Assembly (NCBI RefSeq): GCF_024868665.1
Contig: NC_079904.1
Coordinates: forward strand, 20,147,846-20,211,845
Length of the DNA stretch: 64,000 nucleotides
Source of the DNA: Triplophysa rosa
Lineage: Eukaryota; Chordata; Actinopteri; Cypriniformes; Nemacheilidae
Direction: 5' to 3'
In this document: positions 58,376 through 64,000 of the stretch, in pieces
Position numbering within the stretch: the first letter of the stretch is position 1
Layout of the letters: every line of letters begins with the position of its first letter
Notes under the pieces: model-generated
Databases searched by the model: none
Seen by the model: only the letters and a program-made list of their open reading frames with translations
What the model was told of the DNA's origin: nothing
Position numbers and translations under genes: made by a program

Positions 58376-60462
58376 CATAGAATTTCTCGATTCTGCCCTT
58401 GAACCTTCCTAATCCAAGTAGGTATAGCTGGCAGCCCTCCCTTTCACTGAGATGGGTTTCAATACTGGTGCAAGACTGAAAAATACACAAGAGGGAAAAA
58501 TCTTAATTAAAAAATTATATAAAAAAGAAACTTCACTTATTCACACACAAAAAAACATAATATAAAAAGTTCAAACCTCCTTAATTTATTGTGAAAAGAA
58601 ACCAGTTTGATCACCCAACATTTCACCCAAAAAAGGTGCTGACACACCCTCAGGCCACCCAAGATACATGTGACTTACATCATCAGAAATCAACTGAAGA
58701 ATTTTTTAAGGAAATCCAAGCTCTGTAGACCAACAGAATGTCCAAAACATACATTTAAATGGTGTCCAGTATTTACAACCATAATAACTTACACATTGAG
58801 ATCACACAAAGACGCTGCAACAGTATTTTAAGTTTTACCTTATGAAAATGCACAAGTCTATCAACTGCCTCTGTTGGACTGATCTTAGTCTTCTTCCTCC
58901 CTGGAGAAGGTGGCAAGAGATGCACCAGTAGCAGGATAGATGACATATCACTGTCCCAGTCTGATTTAGTGGTTGTAGGAGGAGGGGATAAATATAGGAT
59001 AATATGTATTAGTACTCAAAAAACCAAATCAAATCAGAAACAATAACAATCATGCCAACCATTTTCCGATCCTTGGCCCTCTGCTGCACTGAGAAGACAC
59101 AGGATTTCTGCTGTAGAAGTAAGAGATTTGGCTTCATTGATGACCTTATGCTTGAATGCCGTCTCCCACCTCTCAAGCAACTTGTTGGATGTTTCGGCAT
59201 TGAACAGCAGAGCAAAGTCCTGATTTACCTAATGAAGAAGCATATTTCAAGATATTTGATTTACTTGAACTCTCTGTGACCACGTCTGAGAGGTGTATGT
59301 CTAAGTAAGAGTGATAAATCTATGAGTAGTCATTACTTTTGTAAAAATTACATAAAACCAGCAAATCTAAAATCGAACTTAAAACTTTAATATTTGTAAA
59401 GGAGTAATGCTATATTTACCAATCCTTTCGCATCCAAAAATCTTGGAAAGATATTAAGGATGTCAGCTGATCTTCCAGAGTTGTGTACAAGTTCTTGTCT
59501 ATGCTTGAAAGTTTCCTTCATCTTTTGCATAACGTCAACTTCATCAGCTGTATGGACAAGGAAGGAAATTGCTGGGTCTCTTTCCTCATGGTCAGTGGAA
59601 GAGACTGAAAGAGTATCAGTGCAAGTGCTGGGGGTTGATGATCTGTGATTGTGATGATCATGTTTTCTGGAAAGGCATTATTTAAACAGGACTACAGACA
59701 AACCTTTTACACTCTGATCCAAAACTTTACGAGTTTAGAAAATGTTCCATCAAGCACAACAATGACAACACAGGTAAAATTAAGAATGCCCAACATATGT
59801 ATCATTGTGTCTCTATTGTTTTGTGTGGTGTTGCCTCAAGATTAATCGTTTGTTATGTTCCTCATTTAAGATAATTTCAATACAAGTATCTACTATATGA
59901 ACGAGAGTAAATGTGTTTGTCTTTCCCGAATACATTTTTTATCTCAAAGTTGGCTATTGCTACACTGAAGTCCTTGAAATAAAGTCTGAATTGTCACTAT
60001 ATTTATAAAATTATAGATTTATATTTACCCCAGGCAGGCCAGCAGAAATTTCTTCCAGACATCTTATAGTTAAGCATAAATTTGGACTGGCTTCAATCAA
60101 TTCTTGGAAGATGTCGTACTCCACACTGGTGTCCGTGTCATCAAAGACTTGAAGAACTGCAGTTCTAGCAAGCCCGAATTTGCTTTTAACTGAAATATAA
60201 TTTTATCAAATAAACAGACATTTTAATTTATTTTTCATATTTACTGAATAAGTAAAACATCAATGGCAGGAGCCAAATCTGGACTTCTGATGTCAGCTCA
60301 TCACATCATAAAGCTGCTATATGACCGTTTATAATAAGCAGATTTCTAAACATAAGCACAAGCTACAAATAACTTACCTTCACTGAGAAAATGTTGGAAT
60401 ATAAAATCGTTAAGCAATTTTATAAATTTCTTCACACCTTGATACTGAACTTTAACCAACAT
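58344..60462 (-). CDS. Multi-exon cargo gene, teleost uncharacterised family with CIDE-N/PB1-like N-terminus
   Basis: Six coding exons on the minus strand: 60378-60462, 60029-60189, 59420-59666, 59060-59228, 58839-58960, 58344-58475 (stop TAA at 58346). Total ~302 residues. It starts MLVKVQYQGVKKFIKLL after a TTCAACAG acceptor 8 nt before the ATG. Exon 2 has FGLARTAVLQVFDDTDTSVE, then YDIFQELIEASPNLCLTIR, a ubiquitin-like (CIDE-N/PB1) pattern. Exon 3 is Ser/Thr-rich then MQKMKETFKHRQELVHNSGR, SADILNIFPRFLDAKGL. Exon 4 has QDFALLFNAETSNKLLERWE. Exon 5 has DWDSDMSSILLLVHLLPP and SPTEAVDRLVHFHK. Exon 6 is SCTSIETHLSEREGCQLYLL, then VYTLKPKL. The order fits an expanded teleost family (recalled, unverified). 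Junction exon 2/3 is out of phase by one base, so this copy may be inactive. Confidence 0.75.
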
Positions 60463-61397
60463 GACGAAAGCTGTTGAAGAGAAAGCAAATCTGTTGAGGT
60501 TTCTTCACAAACTTTTACCTCATAGTTGTATATATTGTAAATAAAGTATGGTAAATACTGGTAAAATGCAACAACAATCGCTTTTAAAAACACTTAAGTT
60601 TGTAGCATACCATAAACCAATTGTACAATTTAATATTATTTAGGTTATTAACCTCAATGTGGACCCATGTAGCCTACCAACATTTTATTAACATAAGCAG
60701 ATTGCAAGACTACAATAAAATTCCACTTCTAAGAGAGAAAAAATAGACGAGTTTTTTATGACTGTTAGCATTTTTAACCGGAATGGTTGCTTCAGTCCTA
60801 ATCATAAGGGTAAACTCGTTTTACACGTATTTGGCGCCACCTATTGTTGCGGCTGTATTGTTGATACTTAAAATAACTCAAACGTAAGATAAACCGATTT
60901 TTAGATGCATTTCCAAGAATAAACATCATCGTCTTGAACAATACGGAACAAAAAAAGCTTTCTCCTTTTCTCTCTTTAAAGTTTTGTCAGCGCCTCACTG
61001 TGTTGATGACGATAGAGCGCCACGTACCAAAGTGGCGTAATGGCGCAGCTGCATTTCCAGATGATAATTTATTAAAGTATGTTGTTCGTTTTTCATGAAA
61101 TCACCTCACAAAATTTTGTTTATAGATAATAATTCTCTATGCAGGCAAAAACCTGCTTTAACGTTAAAAAATACAGTATACTGCTAATCGATTTTTTTTA
61201 CAACACGTTTTGTCTAAAGCACCGTAAAAAGGGTTAAAAGTAGCAGTTATATTGGTCACTGTCATCATCCTGGCACGATCACATAATTGTTAAGCCATGC
61301 CATTTCTCAGATTCACCGTTTAAGTGAATTGAAGAATTTGGCGCCATGGCATGTTCAGTGCGCGCTCGTCAGGCACATATGCATATCACTAGCAAAC

Positions 61398-61516
61398 ATG
61401 GAACAGTTAATATCATACCTGGCCAGGAAATATAAAATTCCACAGTGCGCTTTTTCAGAGCTGTTTCTTGTCGTTTTAGCTTTTATCATTAGCACTGTTG
61501 GTGAGGGGCAACCCCG
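61398..61516 (+). CDS. Exon-like ORF with hydrophobic segment, opposite the cargo gene
   Basis: ATG frame MEQLISYLARKYKIPQCAFS, then ELFLVVLAFIISTVGEGQPR, followed by the donor GTGAGTT. Residues 22-34 form a membrane-like or signal-like stretch. It lies inside the same element, upstream of the minus gene's 5' exons, so it could be the start of a second, divergent transcript. No next exon recognised. Confidence 0.3.
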
Positions 61517-61891
61517 GTGAGTTCCGTTTAAATAACGTTAACTCCGACCAACAAAAGTTCCATGCTCTGTGCACTTTTGATTTAGTACTCATGAGTCACG
61601 TGTTTACGGAGTTCGGTTATATAAATATAGATACCCGTGAAAACACTGCAAGACACTAAAATTTGAATCGTATGCGTTTCTGTGCCATTATTTGGCAACG
61701 CACATAACTTTAACAACGAGAAGTGGCGAAAATGGGTTGCGTCTCTTTTAATGCATTAAACAGTTTATAATCACAGAAATGAATGTGTTATTCTCGGACC
61801 ATAAATTCTTAAATATTACAAACCCAGTTTAAATATGGAAACTGTTCATCATGATTAACTTAAGTCTTGAAAACAACGTTATTAATCTTAC

Positions 61892-61922
61892 CTTTGAGGC
61901 TTCTCTTTGCTCCAGCTCCAGT
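61892..61922 (-). other. Probable 5' untranslated exon of the cargo gene
   Basis: Minus-strand segment ACTGGAGCTGGAGCAAAGAG, then AAGCCTCAAAG, between AATAATAACAG and GTAAGATT. Good splice signals on both sides, 31 nt. It would precede the MLVKVQY exon. Confidence 0.45.
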
Positions 61923-62023
61923 CTGTTATTATTATCAGAAAGAAAATAACGTTAGCGAGCTGAAAATGTATAGAACAGTAAGTAATATATATAAAGAATT
62001 AAGTTATAAAAAAATTATTATAC

Positions 62024-62062
62024 CTATTTGTGCACTGCCGTCTCCTCGTGGTTGTCCGCCAT
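62024..62062 (-). other. Probable first exon of the cargo gene with 12-codon upstream frame
   Basis: Minus strand ATGGCGGACAACCACGAGGA, then GACGGCAGTGCACAAATAG, followed by GTATAATAA. It reads MADNHEETAVHK and stops at TAG directly at the donor. Either it is a leader with a short upstream ORF, or the original start codon whose frame was later broken. Confidence 0.4.
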
Positions 62063-62279
62063 TAGTCAAAAAGGAAGTAATGCGCAATGACCGGAAATTG
62101 GATATACTCCGCTCAAGTGTCATCTAACATCAACTCACTGTAATTACACTGACTCTGACCATTGATTTACACTGTAAGTGCGGATGACATTCAAATCAAC
62201 ACCAGAATCAACACTTTTTAACTCTGGTAATTTAACACTAAAAAAACAACTCAAAACAACACTGGACATTTTGCTGTGT

Positions 62280-63108
62280 AGATAGTAATGTGTTTTTAGT
62301 TTTTACTACTGATTTTATTTATTTAATAATGTAGCTAATAATTGTATAATGAAGAAAAACTATTTCCCATACACCTAGTTTTGCACACTTTGCTCCTCCC
62401 TGCCCTGCTGTGTTTTGTAGTCCGCTATCACGTGACTCAGCAGAGCCAAGCGCAAGAACGCAGACGTAGTGTGCGTTGTGTATGTAAATGATCAAACAGA
62501 ATGATCGTGTGAGTTGAGCCTTGGGTGTTTCATTGCATTTCTTCCAGAGCACAACACCTGTAGCCAAAACAAAGGAAAAACAACAGAATTATTAACTCCT
62601 TATACGAGCATTAAAATGTTTACACAAATCATGGAACCTTTCTAACCATAAAGATACTTACTATAATATCTAAGCTATGTTAAGTGTCTTGTGTCTGAAC
62701 AGAGGCATCTGCATATGAAACACAGAGTAAAGAGCAAATAACACAGTTAATATAAACATGCACAACAATGCCAAGGATGTGCATGGAGTACAGAGAATCA
62801 GCAAGTTAAAGCAAGGTATATTTTATAAGTCTAGTGAGTGAAGTAATATGACCCATTTACCATGGTTTTACTACAGGAGCCATAGTTTAACCATGGTATA
62901 TGTACTACAACTATGTTTATACAACAGGTAAATATATATATAGCATTTTATACAGTGAAAGTGTAATAACCATTTCATTTTTTGCAGATTGATTACCAAT
63001 TGCGTTGTCTGTTGGCCTGTAGCAGCCATTCATCCTGCTTAAAAAAACACCGCATTTATTGATCTCCAAGTTCTTTAACTTGAGCAAACGTGTTAATATA
63101 CATTTTAG
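62280..63108. other. Spacer, no gene seen
   Basis: Unassigned DNA between two repeats. An ACCATGGTTTTACTACAGG and ACCATGGTATATGTACTACA pair (62860-62912) hints at an old palindromic repeat. Confidence 0.4.
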
Positions 63109-63498
63109 TTAAAGGTACAGTGCGGGATGTTTTGTATGATCTATTAACAGAAATGCAATATAACATACAAAACTGTCTTTAGATGTGTATAAAAACCTTA
63201 CGTAATGAAAAGTTATGTTTTTATTACCTTAGAATAAACCAGTTGTATCTACATAAGGAGCGGGCCTATCGAATTTGTTATGTTGCGCAGCCATGTTTTG
63301 TACAGTAAGCTCTAACGGACAAACAGCTCTACAGAGCGCGTTTCGTATATGTTGGACTTCGTGTGTGTTTTTAGACGCAGCTTGCTTCATCACTGAGTTG
63401 AAGACGCACAAAGTAGTAAGTCGTAGTACGGAGAGGAGGAGGAGTAGTCGTCGTCTAGCTGAAGCAACTGATTGTTCTGTCTTAGAAGTTTTGATAAA

Positions 63499-63612
63499 AT
63501 GGAAGACCATGCGTATTGTGCACAAGAGCCGACAGAGCGTGAATCTCCGTCGTCAAAGAAGCGCAAACGTGATGCTGCAAGACGAATTAGAGACAAACGG
63601 CGGCGTTCCTGA
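63499..63612 (+). CDS. Transposon-borne basic protein fragment, copy 2
   Basis: Same start as copy 1 (MEDHAYCAQEPTERES, KKRKRDAARRIRDKRR) then RS and stop at 63612. Copies 1 and 2 diverge exactly after AGACAAACGG(C)G. Neither keeps the continuation expected for a full domain. Confidence 0.35.
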   Translation: MEDHAYCAQEPTERESPSSKKRKRDAARRIRDKRRRS

Positions 63613-63843
63613 CTTTACAAAGGGGGAGACAAACGTCTACTAACTTACACAACTGCCTATGTCACTGTCAGATCAAACGCTTTGAACAGCGTTGCTATTT
63701 ACGATTAGCTAACTTTAGTTACTTCACTACTCTCAGCGTGTACTAGATAGCACGCAAGAAATATATCTAATTATAGACTTGTAACAGTAACTTCGTAATA
63801 GAATACATGTTAAATGATTAATTACGTTAATATATTGCCTTAC

Positions 63844-63902
63844 CTTTGCAAAGAAACATCGTTGCTTGTATCACTGCTATCCGCTGTCTCAGTAGACGAC
63901 AT
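63844..63902 (-). CDS. Small first exon facing the other way in copy 2
   Basis: The minus-strand ATG at 63902 reads MSSTETADSSDTSNDVSLQ, then the donor GTAAGG after CAAAG. It is acidic and Ser/Thr-rich. Upstream (minus strand) is GGTGGCCGCAACAGTAAAAA, plausible as promoter-proximal sequence near the element's end. Its next exon is not identified. Confidence 0.35.
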
Positions 63903-64000
63903 CTTTTTTACTGTTGCGGCCACCGTCGTAATTCGAAAGGGAGATTCGTTGCAAAACTATAATACAACGCTAGTGGCCACTGATTTTCAAGAACTGCGCC

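Larger units (their letters stand above)
57799..62279. mobile_element. 4.5-kb element with inverted ends and cargo gene
   Basis: Left ACACAGCAAATTTACACGAT, right ACATTTTGCTGTGT (inverted ACACAGCAAAATGT, sharing ACACAGCAAA plus TGTCC further in). Both subterminal zones (57830-58085 and 62130-62270) are crowded with AGTGTT/AACACT words, as in elements that bind transposase at many subterminal sites. Between them lies a minus-strand, intron-containing gene (58344-60462) whose 5' exons start ~220 bp from the right end, and a plus-strand exon-like ORF (61398). No transposase family is recognisable. Target duplication is not certain. Confidence 0.7.
63109..63985. repeat. Coding repeat, copy 2 (longer)
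   Basis: Begins AAAGGTACAGTGCGGGATG like copy 1 at 54808 but continues past the shared part to ACGGTGGCCGCAACAG and AGTTTTGCAACGAATCTCCC (minus strand) and CGCTAGTGGCCACTG near the window edge. This layout matches the other end of the same fish repeat type. The outer limit may lie at or beyond 64000. Confidence 0.65.

Noticed and set aside
1..64000. tRNA, rRNA, snRNA or miRNA genes
   Set aside because: I looked for A/B-box pairs, rRNA cores and snRNA motifs and saw none I could support. Hairpins present are transposon arms.

Overview
The window looks like teleost fish chromosomal DNA, probably cypriniform, though that finer placement is inference. It carries one large vertebrate host gene with canonical GT-AG introns. 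Around and inside it is a dense, nested load of fish-type DNA transposons: hAT with 8-bp target duplications, Tc1/mariner with TA, TTAA-type Kolobok-like elements with THAP exons, and one short LTR element. I see no bacterial-style operons, CRISPR arrays, rRNA or tRNA.

Host gene. The minus strand from 42502 down to 12774 carries 18 consecutive coding exons of ylpm1 (YLP-motif protein 1, also called ZAP3). The exons join in frame to 4671 nt (1556 codons plus stop). They run from a glutamine-rich segment through a 2.1-kb low-complexity exon to a C-terminal P-loop kinase-like domain and the KKRVRW motif. The N-terminal exon(s) are not in the remaining 21.5 kb, so the gene is partial here. All long introns are filled with transposons.

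Layout. 1-10 kb: a 2.3-kb LTR element (minus strand, TACAT duplication), a hAT with a minisatellite and a BED-finger relic, a Tc1 relic, a TTAA element, and a four-level nest at 8220-10153. 10.2-12.8 kb: region downstream of ylpm1. 12.8-42.5 kb: ylpm1 with its transposon-filled introns. 42.5-57.4 kb: almost pure repeat, including several hATs with exact duplications and a Kolobok-like element with TTAA and a decayed THAP exon. 57.8-62.3 kb: a 4.5-kb element with inverted termini that encloses a multi-exon minus-strand gene. That gene has a CIDE-N/PB1-like N-terminal region and a conserved C-terminal region, and no transposase is recognisable. 63.1 kb to the end: a second copy of the coding repeat found at 54.8 kb.

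Most interesting points: the intron-bearing cargo gene at 58344-60462 inside a bounded element; three related THAP-exon elements, one with an intact THAP exon; a 515-bp element keeping a complete first exon and splice donor; and internal empty sites that prove two insertion events.
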